Made by a program: the position numbers and the translations under genes | In this document: positions 24,961 through 34,197 of the stretch, in pieces | Layout of the letters: every line of letters begins with the position of its first letter | Numbering within the stretch: the stretch's first letter is position 1 | Assembly (NCBI GenBank): GCA_963721075.1 | Contig: CAVRHV010000015.1 | Span: 1 to 64,000, forward strand | Source: DATFVA01 sp963721075 | GTDB taxonomy: Bacteria; Bacteroidota; Ignavibacteria; Ignavibacteriales; Ignavibacteriaceae | Direction of reading: 5' to 3' | Length of the DNA stretch: 64,000 bases | Notes under the pieces: model-generated | Database searches by the model: none | What the model saw: only the letters and a program-made list of their open reading frames with translations | Told to the model about the DNA's origin: nothing

Positions 24961-27591
24961 CTAAGCTAACTTTTTCTTCGTTTCAACTATTTTATATGCT
25001 TCTATAATATCTCCGACTTTAAGATCATTAAAGTTGTTGATATTAAGACCGCACTCATACCCTGCATCAACTTCACGAACATCATCTTTGAATCTCTTCA
25101 GAGAACCTATCTCACCTTCGTGAATTACAATTCCGTCTCTTATGAGTCTTATTTTATTATTACGCATTATCTTGCCGTCCTGTACATAGCATCCGGCAAC
25201 CGTACCGGTTTTGGGTACTTTGAAGGTGTCGCGTACTTCGAGTGTGGCCACAACTTCTTCTGAAAGAACGGGACTAAGAAGTCCTTCAAGAGCTGATTTT
25301 ACTTCGTTGATAGCATCGTAGATAACGCTGTATAATCTGATATCGACATTCTGTGTTTCGGCAAGTTTTCTTGCATTCAGGTTGGGCCTTACATGGAACC
25401 CAATAATAATAGCATCTGAAGCGGAGGCCAGAAGAACATCGCTTTCTGATATTCCGCCGACACCTTTATGAATTACCTGAACAACAACTTCTTCATTCGA
25501 AAGTTTCATAAGTGAGTCTGACAATGCCTCTACAGAACCATCCACGTCGCCTTTTACGATGAGTGCCAGTTCTTTTACACCGCCGATACTTATTTGTTTT
25601 GCAATTTCATCGAGAGTAACATGTCTGACCTGTTTCTGATCCTGTTCTCTCTTAAGCTGCTGTCTCTTGATTCCGATTTCGCGGGCTGTTCTTTCGGATT
25701 CAACTACAACAAAAGTATCGCCGGCCTGCGGAGAGCCTTCGAAGCCAAGCACCTGTACAGGTGTGGAAGGTCCGGCATCATCAACTTTGTTGCCTCTTTC
25801 ATCGAACATTGCCCTGACCTTGCCCTGGAATATACCGGCTACAAAAGGATCACCGATTTTAAGCGTTCCTTTCTGAACCAGGATAGTTCCGGTTATACCG
25901 CGGCCTTTATCAAGTTCCGATTCAACAACAGCTCCTCTTGCATGGCGATCGGGATTAGCTTTTAATTCCAGAAGTTCAGCTTCAAGGAGGATTTTTTCAA
26001 GAAGGGTATCGACGTTCAATCCTGTTTTGGCCGAAATTTCAACACACTGATTCTTTCCACCCCAGTCCTCAACAAGAACGTTCCTCTCAGCCAGCTGCTG
26101 CTTAATCTTATCAATGTTGGCACCAGGCTTATCAATTTTATTTATGGCAATAACGATAGGAACTCCCGCTGCCTGCGCATGATTTATCGCTTCAACAGTC
26201 TGAGGCATTACAGCGTCATCTGCTGCAACAACCAGAATAACTATATCTGTCAGCTGAGCACCTCTGGCTCTCATTGCAGTAAATGCTTCGTGACCGGGAG
26301 TATCCAGAAAGGTAATATTTTTCCCGTTTCCTACATCTACTTTGTAAGCGCCTATATGCTGAGTTATACCTCCGGATTCGCCCGCAACCACGTTTGATCT
26401 TCTGATATAATCAAGAAGGGATGTTTTACCGTGATCAACGTGACCCATGATTGTAACCACTGGAGGTCTGGGCTGCAGAGTTTCGGGATCATCGGGAGTA
26501 TCTTCAAGCGCCTCGGCCGTATATTCGGTCTGGAATTCCACTTCAAATCCGAATTCATCGGCTACGAGTGTAATTGTTTCAACATCAAGTCTTTGATTGA
26601 TAGACACCATTAGTCCAAGCTCTATACACTTTGCTATAACATCACTCACCGGAACATCCATCAGGTTTGCAAGTTCATTGACTGCAATAAATTCAGTTAC
26701 CTTGATTTTCTGCTCTTCACGTGATTTCTCTTCCTGTCTTCTTTCCTCTTCAGCTTCTCTTTCTTTTCTCTTTTTCTTTCTTGAACTGGCTCTTCCCGAA
26801 GCAACTGTATCATCCATACTTAAAAGAGTTTTCCGGATAGCTTCTTTTACTTCTTTTTCATCTATCTCAAACTTCTTAACTCTCTTTTTCTTTTTCGTAA
26901 CTACGGATTCTTCGGTGCCCGTTTCAGTAGATTTCTTTTTAGCTCTCGGTTTCTTTTTCTTTTTAACCGGCTCAGTCTTCTTCTCAGCGGATTCCTCCGC
27001 GGCCTTTTCAGTTTTAGGTTCAGGTTTCTTCTTTTCATCAAGATCTATTTTACCTACAACCTTTAATCCTTTTCTTTTACCTGCTTCGCTTTCTTTCGGA
27101 GAAACAAACTGATCTTCTTTCTTTTCTCTTTTTCTTTCTCTTTCTGCAGGTTCTTCAGTATCTTTAACTTCTGCCGCAGGTGCTTCCTCTGCCTTCACAG
27201 TTTCTTCGGGAACTTTCTCCGGTTCAGGTACTTCAACCTCAGCTGGCTTTTCCTCCTTTATCTCTTCTACAGGAGCTGCTTCTTCTTTAGGAGTTTCAGC
27301 CTCTTCTGCTTTAGCTTCCTCTTCTTTCTCCTTTTTCTTCTCTTCTTCTTCTGACCGCTCTATCCGCTTCTTATTAAATTCGGCAATCTTTTTATAATGT
27401 TTTTCGGCTTTTTCAATATCCTTTTTAAAGTGGTCCTGGATATCTTTGAGCATATCATCTGAAACGAGAGACATATGAGATTTAATCTCGTGTCCTTTTT
27501 TCTTCAGAAATTCGATTAATTGCTCAGCCGATAGATTATATTCGGAAGCTAATTTGTAAACTCTGACTTTTTTTGATTTGGCTTCTGCCAT
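24961..27591 (-). CDS. infB: Translation initiation factor IF-2
   Basis: GTPase that places initiator tRNA and joins ribosomal subunits. 876 aa. An IF2_N motif (VRVYKLASEYNLSAEQLIEFL) opens the chain. A long K/E/A-rich, low-complexity N-terminal region (about 60-300) is followed by a second IF2_N-like segment, then the GTPase domain with GHVDHGKTSLLD near residue 383, DTPGHEAF and NKIDKPGAN. Domains II to IV follow, ending in the fMet-tRNA-binding C2 domain. The N-terminal coding is rich in purines, and so generates long spurious frames on the opposite strand. Central gene of the operon. Confidence 0.98.
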   Translation of the reverse strand: MAEAKSKKVRVYKLASEYNLSAEQLIEFLKKKGHEIKSHMSLVSDDMLKDIQDHFKKDIEKAEKHYKKIAEFNKKRIERSEEEEKKKEKEEEAKAEEAETPKEEAAPVEEIKEEKPAEVEVPEPEKVPEETVKAEEAPAAEVKDTEEPAERERKREKKEDQFVSPKESEAGKRKGLKVVGKIDLDEKKKPEPKTEKAAEESAEKKTEPVKKKKKPRAKKKSTETGTEESVVTKKKKRVKKFEIDEKEVKEAIRKTLLSMDDTVASGRASSRKKKRKEREAEEERRQEEKSREEQKIKVTEFIAVNELANLMDVPVSDVIAKCIELGLMVSINQRLDVETITLVADEFGFEVEFQTEYTAEALEDTPDDPETLQPRPPVVTIMGHVDHGKTSLLDYIRRSNVVAGESGGITQHIGAYKVDVGNGKNITFLDTPGHEAFTAMRARGAQLTDIVILVVAADDAVMPQTVEAINHAQAAGVPIVIAINKIDKPGANIDKIKQQLAERNVLVEDWGGKNQCVEISAKTGLNVDTLLEKILLEAELLELKANPDRHARGAVVESELDKGRGITGTILVQKGTLKIGDPFVAGIFQGKVRAMFDERGNKVDDAGPSTPVQVLGFEGSPQAGDTFVVVESERTAREIGIKRQQLKREQDQKQVRHVTLDEIAKQISIGGVKELALIVKGDVDGSVEALSDSLMKLSNEEVVVQVIHKGVGGISESDVLLASASDAIIIGFHVRPNLNARKLAETQNVDIRLYSVIYDAINEVKSALEGLLSPVLSEEVVATLEVRDTFKVPKTGTVAGCYVQDGKIMRNNKIRLIRDGIVIHEGEIGSLKRFKDDVREVDAGYECGLNINNFNDLKVGDIIEAYKIVETKKKLA

Positions 27592-27613
27592 AATATCCTT
27601 ATCTGTTTAAGTC

Positions 27614-28861
27614 CTATTCTTCTTCTTCAAACTGTTCTTTAATTAAATCGATAATCTCATTTATCTTATCCTCATCGAGACCTTCAATTTCTTTAAGTTT
27701 TTCCGGTCCTGCCTGTAAAACTTCCAGGGCAGTGTCATAACGGTGGTTGATAAGCAGTTCATAAATATCTGCACCGAGTTCCTCTTTAAGGTCAATAAGT
27801 TCAATATCCTCTTCATATTCCTCAAGAGGCCTTTCCTCACGAAGAATTTCAATTTCATAACCGGTGAGTTTAATTGCAAGTCTGATGTTAACACCGTTTC
27901 TTCCCACAATAAGCGAAACCTGATCTGCATCTGCAGTTACCACTGCTTTCTTTTCATCGTCATCGACTTCTATTTTTTTAAGCTTTGCGGGTGCCAGTGA
28001 TCTCTGTATAAATATTATTGAATCTTCAGAATAATTAATAACATCTATATTTTCATTATTTAATTCTCTTACAATCGCGTGAATTCTTACACCTTTCATT
28101 CCAACGCAGGCGCCGACCGCATCAATTCTGTTATCCTGGGATTCAACCGCTACTTTTGCCCTTTCACCGGGTTCCCGTGCAATTGCTTTAATATCTATAA
28201 TTCCGTCATAAATTTCAGGTATTTCTATTTCAAATAACCTTCTCAGGAACATATTATCGGATCGTGAGACAATTATCACAGGACCGCTGTTGCCTTTGCG
28301 AACTTCTTTAACGATCGCCCTTATAGTCTCGCCTTTTTTATACCGTTCATAGGGTATCTGTTCATTACGCGGAAGAACGAGCTCATTCTTGTTATGATTA
28401 ATCAGAATATCGCTTTTTCTTATCTGATATATATCTCCCACAACGATTTCACCAAGAAGTTCCTTGTATTCGTTGTAAATAATATCTTTTTCTATCTCCC
28501 GTATCTTCTGGTTCAGACTCTGTTTTGCCAGCGTTATCAGCCTGCGTCCGAGAGATGCAAGTTCAATCTTTTCCACATAATCGTCGCCGACCTCAAGTTC
28601 CTCCTCATTACCTTTACGGTTAACCTCCTCCAGGCTTACCTGGATATTCGGATCTTCAACCTCGTCAACGATTTCTCTCTCAAGAAAGATTTCAATATCG
28701 CCTCTGTCCATATTAACGACGACATCATACTTCGCCTCATCACCGTATTTTTTTCTGACCAGAAGTCCGAAAATTTCTTCCAGAATTCCTGCTAATACGT
28801 CTTTATCAATGCCTTTATCCCTTACCATCTGGGCAAAGGATTCAACAATCTCTGAATTCAT
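27614..28861 (-). CDS. nusA: Transcription termination/antitermination protein NusA
   Basis: RNA polymerase-binding factor for pausing, termination and antitermination. 415 aa. N-terminal domain (about 1-130) with KYDVVVNMDRGDIEIFLER, then an S1 domain (about 135-200; IVVGDIYQIRKSDILINHNKNELVLPRNEQIP), then two KH domains, including AVGACVGMKGVRIHAIVRELNNENIDVI and VSLIVGRNGVNIRLAIKLTGYEI. A short helix-hairpin-helix-like tail (LLINHRYDTALEVLQAGPEKL) replaces the two acidic repeats of the E. coli form. 17 nt after rimP. Confidence 0.97.
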   Translation of the reverse strand: MNSEIVESFAQMVRDKGIDKDVLAGILEEIFGLLVRKKYGDEAKYDVVVNMDRGDIEIFLEREIVDEVEDPNIQVSLEEVNRKGNEEELEVGDDYVEKIELASLGRRLITLAKQSLNQKIREIEKDIIYNEYKELLGEIVVGDIYQIRKSDILINHNKNELVLPRNEQIPYERYKKGETIRAIVKEVRKGNSGPVIIVSRSDNMFLRRLFEIEIPEIYDGIIDIKAIAREPGERAKVAVESQDNRIDAVGACVGMKGVRIHAIVRELNNENIDVINYSEDSIIFIQRSLAPAKLKKIEVDDDEKKAVVTADADQVSLIVGRNGVNIRLAIKLTGYEIEILREERPLEEYEEDIELIDLKEELGADIYELLINHRYDTALEVLQAGPEKLKEIEGLDEDKINEIIDLIKEQFEEEE

Positions 28862-28878
28862 GTTTCTTTTTTTCTCCT

Positions 28879-29337
28879 CTAAGAAAAACTGATAATTACT
28901 TTGGCTTTTTTAATATTAGAAAAATCGATTTTTATTTCTTCACGGTTACTTTTCAGAAATACCAGGGAGTTTCCCTCAATACTTATTAAGGTTCCCGAAA
29001 ATTTTTTGACGTTTTCTGAATCTATATAGGCAATATCGAATTTTCTATTAATATGCTTGGGAAACTGTTTCAAATATTTTAACGGTCTGTTTACACCCGG
29101 AGAGGATACTTCAAGCCGGTAACCTGATTCAAATACACTTTCCTCTTCAAACTTTTTGTCAATTTCACGGCTTATCGCAGCGCAGTTTTCTGCCGAAACA
29201 TTCGTTTCAGAATCAATATACACTTCCACGACACGATTTTTTTTCTCTCCTCTTACTACCAGGTCAATCAAAAAAAATCCGCTGCCATTTACAATTGGCT
29301 CTATCAGGTCGTGGATATTTTTATCAAAAAAGTTCAT
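28879..29337 (-). CDS. rimP: Ribosome maturation factor RimP
   Basis: Assists 30S subunit assembly. 152 aa. The N-terminal domain has VVEVYIDSETNVSAENCAAISREI and the central LEVSSPGVNRPLKYLKQFPKHINRKF is the family hallmark. The C-terminal SH3-like domain is compact. First gene of the rimP-nusA-infB operon; a terminator hairpin lies just upstream, from the preceding LapA-like gene, so transcription of this operon must start close to the rimP start. Confidence 0.95.
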   Translation of the reverse strand: MNFFDKNIHDLIEPIVNGSGFFLIDLVVRGEKKNRVVEVYIDSETNVSAENCAAISREIDKKFEEESVFESGYRLEVSSPGVNRPLKYLKQFPKHINRKFDIAYIDSENVKKFSGTLISIEGNSLVFLKSNREEIKIDFSNIKKAKVIISFS

Positions 29338-29348
29338 AGAAATAAAAA

Positions 29349-29366
29349 TCGCCCTTAAAAGGGCGA
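29349..29366 (-). terminator. Terminator after the LapA-like gene
   Basis: TCGCCC and GGGCGA pair around a TTAAAA loop; on the minus strand the stem is followed by TTTTTATTT. It ends the mscS-lapA-like unit and lies 12 nt before the rimP start, so the rimP promoter may overlap it. Confidence 0.7.
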
Positions 29367-29428
29367 ATCAATTAGACTAATTTACAATCAATTTATCCAA
29401 TAAGCAAGGAAATAAGGTATATCGGGAC

Positions 29429-29692
29429 TTACCTTATTATTTCATTATCAGCCTTTTTATCGGGTTTTTCGTAGGGTAATTCATCCTTTTTACCGGATTG
29501 AGGTCTGTCAAAAACCTTAGCAATGATAAAACCAAAGATAACTCCGAGAAGTCCGATAAGAGAAATCAATACTATAATCGACATCTGGAACTGCCAGAAA
29601 TAAGCTTTGACTGTCACTACTTCAGTGTTTTGTGAAACGAATATAGTGAAGAGAATTACCAGGATCATAAGAATTATAATTTTTGCCTTCAT
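29429..29692 (-). CDS. LapA-domain membrane protein
   Basis: 87 aa protein with two membrane helices (about residues 4-20 and 37-60), the topology of the lipopolysaccharide assembly protein A domain. The family core FVSQNTEVVTVKAYFWQFQMSIIVLI is present. The basic and charged tail (KKDELPYEKPDKKADNEIIR) is cytoplasmic. LapA in enterobacteria works with LapB to regulate LPS synthesis; no LapB partner is here, so the function is open. It lies 12 nt after the mechanosensitive channel gene and probably shares its transcript. Confidence 0.8.
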   Translation of the reverse strand: MKAKIIILMILVILFTIFVSQNTEVVTVKAYFWQFQMSIIVLISLIGLLGVIFGFIIAKVFDRPQSGKKDELPYEKPDKKADNEIIR

Positions 29693-29704
29693 TTAAAGCC
29701 TTTC

Positions 29705-30575
29705 TCAGGAAGTTTTAATTTTTAATTCTTCATTCTTTATATGAAGATCTCTCTGCGGGAATGGAATTTCAATGTTATGCTCTTTAAATTTCTTAAAAGC
29801 AGCATAATATATCTGGCTTTTAAGAACATCCGGCCTGTTTATATATTCCCTTGTCCATATCCTTAATATAAACACCAGCGCACTATCAGCATATTCTTTG
29901 AATAATACATCAGGTTTGGGCTGCTGAAGAATTCCCTTGTTTTCATCTGCAACTTCAAGCAGCAGCTTCCTGATCACTTCCGGGTCCTCATTGTATGATA
30001 CACCAACGGGTATATTAAATCTGATATTTCTGTCAGTGTGGCTCCAGTTGATCACCTTTGATGAAATAAAATCAGAGTTGGGAACAATGATGGAAATATT
30101 ATCATTGGTCACTATTGTCGTCGACCTCATCGAAATACTTATTACGTCGCCGCTTACCTCACCAACCTCAATTCTGTCGCCGACTTTAATAGGTCTCTCA
30201 AAAAGAATTATAATTCCGCTGACAAAATTATTTGTAATATTCTGCAGACCGAAACCAATACCTACTCCGAGCGCACCGGCAAGTACCGTAACTGCACTCA
30301 GATCCAGACCGACCGTCTGCAGCACAACCATTAATCCGATCACAAGCACAATGTAGCGGAGTATAGTCCCTACAGCGACCCTGACGCCGAGATCAATTTT
30401 ACTGTTTGCTAAAAGCTTATAAACTACCCATTTTTTTATCTTTGCCGTCAGATAAAACAGCAGGAAAACAAGCAGGAAGGAAATAAAGTACCGACCAGAG
30501 TGTCAGATCGGTCGTACCTATCTGGGTAATAGGTATATTGAGAAATTCCTTGATGTTCTTTATTAATTCTTTCAT
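29705..30575 (-). CDS. Small-conductance mechanosensitive channel, MscS family (frameshifted)
   Basis: Tension-gated channel that releases solutes in osmotic downshock. The intact part covers the pore helix and beta domain: AVTVLAGALGVGIGFGLQNITNNFVSG (TM3, rich in A and G) and RPIKVGDRIEVGEVSGDVISISMRSTTI. The N-terminal part, from the ATG at 30575, begins MKELIKNIKEFLNIP and shifts frame near 30484-30490. Removing one base there restores VFISFLLVFLLFY and gives a 289-aa, three-helix MscS protein. Divergent from the small zinc-ribbon gene, and probably co-transcribed with the LapA-like gene. Confidence 0.88.
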
Positions 30576-30784
30576 AATATGTTTCCCCCGAACGGGAAAA
30601 ATACAGGACTCGGCTTCTTTTTTATGCGCAATTTCTACTCATAGGAAAATAGTCAGAAACGGATGGTTTCACAATAGGGGAAATTAAAATATAATTTTAC
30701 TATTTTCAGTGAGTACAGATAATTGAATTTCCAATCCCCAACTTTTTCTCATTTTATCGGTCTAAAGGATAAATAAGGAAGATA

Positions 30785-31006
30785 ATGACTAAAGAATTAG
30801 TTGAAGAAAACTCCGAATTAACTTGCAGGAACTGCGGGAAAAACATTTCCAAAGTATGGATATGTAAACTCGAAGTTCCAAATGTTACCAGATACGTGTT
30901 TTTCTGTACGAATTGTCAACGCTGTCTCGGAGTTTCCGATAATAAGAATCCTCAGAGCCTTCTACAATCCACCAACCGCATTTCTCCGTCCGCTTTTCAG
31001 ATTTAG
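30785..31006 (+). CDS. Small zinc-ribbon protein, unknown
   Basis: 73 aa. Four cysteines form two knuckles, CRNCG (about residues 15-19) and CTNC (about 40-43) plus a further CRC cysteine, compatible with one zinc ion. Otherwise no recognised domain. AGGAAG lies 6 nt before the ATG, so the start is well supported. It is transcribed alone, converging on the ArsC/Spx-like gene. Small zinc-ribbon proteins often bind RNA polymerase or nucleic acid, but nothing here proves that. Confidence 0.6.
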   Translation: MTKELVEENSELTCRNCGKNISKVWICKLEVPNVTRYVFFCTNCQRCLGVSDNKNPQSLLQSTNRISPSAFQI

Positions 31007-31031
31007 TCTTTTATTATTAGTCGTTATTATA

Positions 31032-31367
31032 CTATTTTATCCACTCACTCCAGATATCCGGAGTATAGCCCGCTGTTGAATGATTTCCGTTTCTTACAAC
31101 CGGGGTTTTGATCAATAAAGGATCATTCAGAAGTTCCTGCTCTATATCGAAAACCATGTACTCCATTCCTCTTTCTTTATATCTTTTTCCTTCAGTATCT
31201 ATCAGGTCTTCGGACTTAACACTCCTCTTAATATTTTCCAGTTCTCCCTTCGATAATCCTTTTTCTGTCAGATCTCTGAAATGAAATAGGATTTTTCGTT
31301 CCTTGAAAAAGCGAACTGCCTTTTGGGTATCTCTGCACTTTTTGGTACCCATTATCTGAATATTCAT
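31032..31367 (-). CDS. ArsC/Spx-family protein
   Basis: Thioredoxin-fold protein of 111 aa related to arsenate reductase and Spx/YffB. The N-terminal GTKKCRDTQKAVRFFKERKI has the family's single cysteine near residue 11 and the following helix. FHFRDLTEKGLSKGELE and the late TPVVRNGNHSTAGYTPDIWSEWI match the fold. There is no second cysteine for a CxxC, so it is neither a classical Spx redox switch nor clearly an arsenate reductase. Its start lies 4 nt after the stop of the carbonic anhydrase gene. Confidence 0.75.
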   Translation of the reverse strand: MNIQIMGTKKCRDTQKAVRFFKERKILFHFRDLTEKGLSKGELENIKRSVKSEDLIDTEGKRYKERGMEYMVFDIEQELLNDPLLIKTPVVRNGNHSTAGYTPDIWSEWIK

Positions 31368-31371
31368 AAAA

Positions 31372-31914
31372 TCAATCTTCGTTAATCAGGTAGAGTCTGT
31401 TATCTTCAACTTTATAAAGCATCGGGGCTATGGTAATTTTTGGATATCTCAGCCTCAGCCGCTTAGCCTCACTCAGCACAAAATCTATTTCATTCCCTAT
31501 TTCAAACATCGGGGCAAAATGCATAAAATGTTCTTCTGCCCATTCCCTGTTCCAGCCGGCTTTCTCAACCAGACCGTTAATGAACTGATCTTTTCTGGCA
31601 ACGAGGTTTACCATCCCGCAATTATTATGACCAATTAATGCGATATGGCCCACATCGCCTACCGAAATTGCGTAGGAGACTTTAAATTCACTGTACCTAA
31701 GGTTGGCACCGCCGGCTCTTATAATAAAGGAAAAGTTATCCGGAATATTCAGGTGTTTCCGGTTATCCATACACATACCGACCAGCAGCTGCGCCTTTGA
31801 ATAAGTATCCTTCGGCCGTGCAAGGTTGTGATACTCCAGAAGCAGCCCAATTGGAGTATCCCGATACTTTGGAAAAATATCGTTCTTTTCTTTAATGTTA
31901 ACCAGTCTTTTCAA
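31372..31914 (-). CDS. Beta-type carbonic anhydrase
   Basis: Zinc enzyme for reversible CO2 hydration. 180 aa. The zinc ligands and catalytic dyad are visible: CMDNR (C-x-D-x-R, about residues 48-52) and GHNNCG (H-x-x-C, about 96-101), in their usual order and about 50 residues apart. FIIRAGGANLRYSE and GDVGHIALIGHNNCG are the family core. The start YHNLARPKDTYSKAQLLVG is somewhat unlike classical members, so it belongs to a divergent clade. It precedes the ArsC/Spx-like gene by 4 nt. Confidence 0.85.
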   Translation of the reverse strand: MKRLVNIKEKNDIFPKYRDTPIGLLLEYHNLARPKDTYSKAQLLVGMCMDNRKHLNIPDNFSFIIRAGGANLRYSEFKVSYAISVGDVGHIALIGHNNCGMVNLVARKDQFINGLVEKAGWNREWAEEHFMHFAPMFEIGNEIDFVLSEAKRLRLRYPKITIAPMLYKVEDNRLYLINED

Positions 31915-31976
31915 TTACGATCTCACTTAATTATTGAATAAAAATTGAATGAAATCAGAAAATAATATTTCTGCAT

Positions 31977-32561
31977 TTAAGTTTTTTCAACATTCACCAC
32001 ATGTTCTATTCTTTTATCAGGAATCAGCCACATTAAGGCGACAAAAATATATAAGACTTCTGCCACGGCTGGTACCAAAAAAGAAACTCCGATACCTGCA
32101 AGATAAAATATGGGCGAAGATTTTCCCTTAATATCTCGTCCTACAGCTTTGGCCAGCAGCGATTCCCTTCCCTGGCTCTTTATGATCACAGTCTGTAAAA
32201 TATAATAGGCTATGGCGGCAAAGAAAAGCACAATACCATAAAGCGCAAGCGTGGCGGGTGAAAAAGAATTTTCTCCCATCCACCATGTTGTAAAAGGGAA
32301 CAGGGAAAGCCAGAATAAGAGATGCAGGTTGGCCCAAAGGATTCCTCCCGTAACATACTTCACAGTATGGAGCATATGATGATGATTATTCCAGTAAATT
32401 CCCAGGTATATAAAACTTAAAATATAGCTCAGTAATATTGGGATAACCGGCATAAGCGAGGCGAAATCAGAACCCTCAGGAACTTTCAGTTCCAATACCA
32501 TTATGGTAATAATAATAGCAAGCACTCCATCGCTGAAGGCTTCAAGCCTGTTTTTATTCAT
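31977..32561 (-). CDS. TMEM175-family potassium channel-like protein (DUF1211)
   Basis: 194 aa with about six membrane helices. The first helix carries the family signature RLEAFSDGVLAIIITIMVLEL (about residues 5-25), where the FSD motif lines the pore. IYWNNHHHML and FPFTTWWMGE follow in the order of the DUF1211 family. Bacterial TMEM175 proteins are potassium leak channels; a single six-helix repeat per subunit, as here, assembles as a tetramer. Single-gene unit. Confidence 0.88.
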   Translation of the reverse strand: MNKNRLEAFSDGVLAIIITIMVLELKVPEGSDFASLMPVIPILLSYILSFIYLGIYWNNHHHMLHTVKYVTGGILWANLHLLFWLSLFPFTTWWMGENSFSPATLALYGIVLFFAAIAYYILQTVIIKSQGRESLLAKAVGRDIKGKSSPIFYLAGIGVSFLVPAVAEVLYIFVALMWLIPDKRIEHVVNVEKT

Positions 32562-32664
32562 TTTTGATTTCTTAAAAGTTTACCAAAGCTGGATAGAATA
32601 ATAGAAAAGGATGCGTTCAGATTCAAGCTGAAGTAGTGTTTGGTTATGCTGCTTTGAATTTACT

Positions 32665-33336
32665 TTATATCTTGTTCTCCGGCTCCTGCTTATTATTTTT
32701 GTTCTTTTTTATTAAATGGTAAACTCCCTCGACGATAAAAGGTGTCAGGAATATTGCGGGGAAGATGTAAGGTGATTTTTTTATGAATTCTGCGAGCAGC
32801 TTTTTATCAGCACTTAAAAAAGAAGCAGCTCCAACCCACATTCCCACCCATAATAGAGCTCCTATTATATTGTATAAGAGGAATTTTTTCCACCTGACGT
32901 TGCTGATACCGGCTACAATACCATTAAACTGCCTCAGACCCTGGACAAATCTTGCCACAGCAATTATCAATCCTCCCCGTCTCCGAAAATATCCTTCAAT
33001 CTTCTTCAACCTTTCCTCGGTAAGGAACACATATTTACCCCATTTCAGAATAATTTTTCTCCCCGCATAATGACCAATTGCGAACCCGGTATTATCTCCC
33101 AGCACCGCTCCCGAAAAGCCAAGAATGCCGACCGCTATTAAATTCAATTCACCAAGTGCAGCAAATAATGAACATATTATAAGCACTGTTTCTCCCGGCA
33201 GAGGAAGTCCGAAGTCTTCCAGGAAAATAAAAAAGAAGATAGCCCAGTATCCGTATTGGTTTATATAAGGCGTTACTGTTTTTATAATGGGAGCAATCGA
33301 AGGAAATTGTTTCAGCAGCTCATCCATAAATACCAA
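32665..33336 (-). CDS. DedA-family membrane protein
   Basis: 223 aa. Family features: FLEDFGLPLPGETVLIICS near residues 40-58, GAVLGDNTGFAIGHYAGRK near 80-98, and RFVQGLRQFNGIVAGISNVRWKKF near 130-152, with the arginines and glycines of the re-entrant loop. Four to five membrane helices. DedA proteins flip undecaprenyl phosphate or other lipids, or affect the proton gradient. No specific substrate can be assigned. Independent of its neighbours. Confidence 0.9.
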   Translation of the reverse strand: MVFMDELLKQFPSIAPIIKTVTPYINQYGYWAIFFFIFLEDFGLPLPGETVLIICSLFAALGELNLIAVGILGFSGAVLGDNTGFAIGHYAGRKIILKWGKYVFLTEERLKKIEGYFRRRGGLIIAVARFVQGLRQFNGIVAGISNVRWKKFLLYNIIGALLWVGMWVGAASFLSADKKLLAEFIKKSPYIFPAIFLTPFIVEGVYHLIKKNKNNKQEPENKI

Positions 33337-33432
33337 ATATTTTCATATAAGAATGTATAAAAAGAATAGCTTTTGAGTCGTTAATGCTGTCATGTCTGTT
33401 TCATTCCCTCACATTGCCGGATGAAAATAAAA

Positions 33433-33455
33433 AAACCCGGCTTTTAACCGGGTTT
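33433..33455 (-). terminator. Terminator after the ytxH-like gene
   Basis: AAACCCGG and CCGGGTTT form an 8-bp stem with a 7-nt loop (CTTTTAA), 45 nt past the ytxH stop. On the minus strand TTTTATTTTC follows. A standard intrinsic terminator. Confidence 0.8.
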
Positions 33456-33499
33456 AATAAGCTGCTATAAAGGATATTAAAGCTTTAGAAGAGATAGTA

Positions 33500-33970
33500 T
33501 TATGAATAAAAACTATTTCGGTTTCTTCCCTTACCCATTCCAATATGCTTTGGAAGCATTTCATCTTCATATTCACTTTCAGGCGCCTGTCCGTCACCTT
33601 CTATATGTGTACCATGAATCTCAGGTATACTTGAATAGGAAGCACGGGCGGCACTTATAGCAGATCTTAATCCGGCAATTTCCTTTTCAATAGCAGAAAG
33701 AGGCTTTTCAATTTTTCCATTCGCATAATTTTTTATTGTTTCCATCAGATCCTCTGCTTTTCTTTTCAGAAGTTCTCCGGTTGATTTAGATCTGCCGATC
33801 AGTATGTCCCTTCTGTCCTTTACCTCTTTAAGGTAATTGTCGGTTTGTTGTTTGATATCATTCCGCAGCTCCTTTCCGCTCCTGGGAGTAAAAAGCAGCG
33901 AAGCTGATGCTCCGAGGATACCTCCTACCAGGAAGGCAGTCAGACTAAAATTTTTATCCCGATTTGACAT
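33500..33970 (-). CDS. YtxH-domain protein
   Basis: 156 aa. The N-terminal half has one membrane-type segment (LTAFLVGGILGASASLLFTP, about 8-27) and the family motif FTPRSGKELRNDIKQQTDNYL. The rest is helical, with lysine and glutamate rich coiled-coil character, then a polar tail. YtxH proteins are general stress-associated; the function is unknown. The start at 33970 is chosen because a perfect AGGAGG (33975-33980) lies 4 nt upstream; an earlier in-frame start at 33994 would add eight residues and has no such site. Divergent from mscL. Confidence 0.8.
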   Translation of the reverse strand: MSNRDKNFSLTAFLVGGILGASASLLFTPRSGKELRNDIKQQTDNYLKEVKDRRDILIGRSKSTGELLKRKAEDLMETIKNYANGKIEKPLSAIEKEIAGLRSAISAARASYSSIPEIHGTHIEGDGQAPESEYEDEMLPKHIGMGKGRNRNSFYS

Positions 33971-34197
33971 ATTTCCTCCTGTCGTTAAACTCATTTGTTT
34001 ATAAATTTAACTTATTAAATAAACAAAATCTGTGTCATGCCTTCAAAAAAAAGCTTTTTCCCCTTCTAAGATGTTAAGTCCTTGAAAATTAAACCCTTAC
34101 AAATATGGAATTTAACTTTAAGTTAGATTATTTTAATTATTAAATTCAATTTCTCGCCCGGTTAAATACACTATTCACTCACAACTGAGGAAAAATT

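Noticed and set aside
26597..27112. 171-codon plus-strand frame antisense to infB
   Set aside because: Low-complexity S/F-rich product of the purine-rich IF-2 N-terminal code; no start signal or family.
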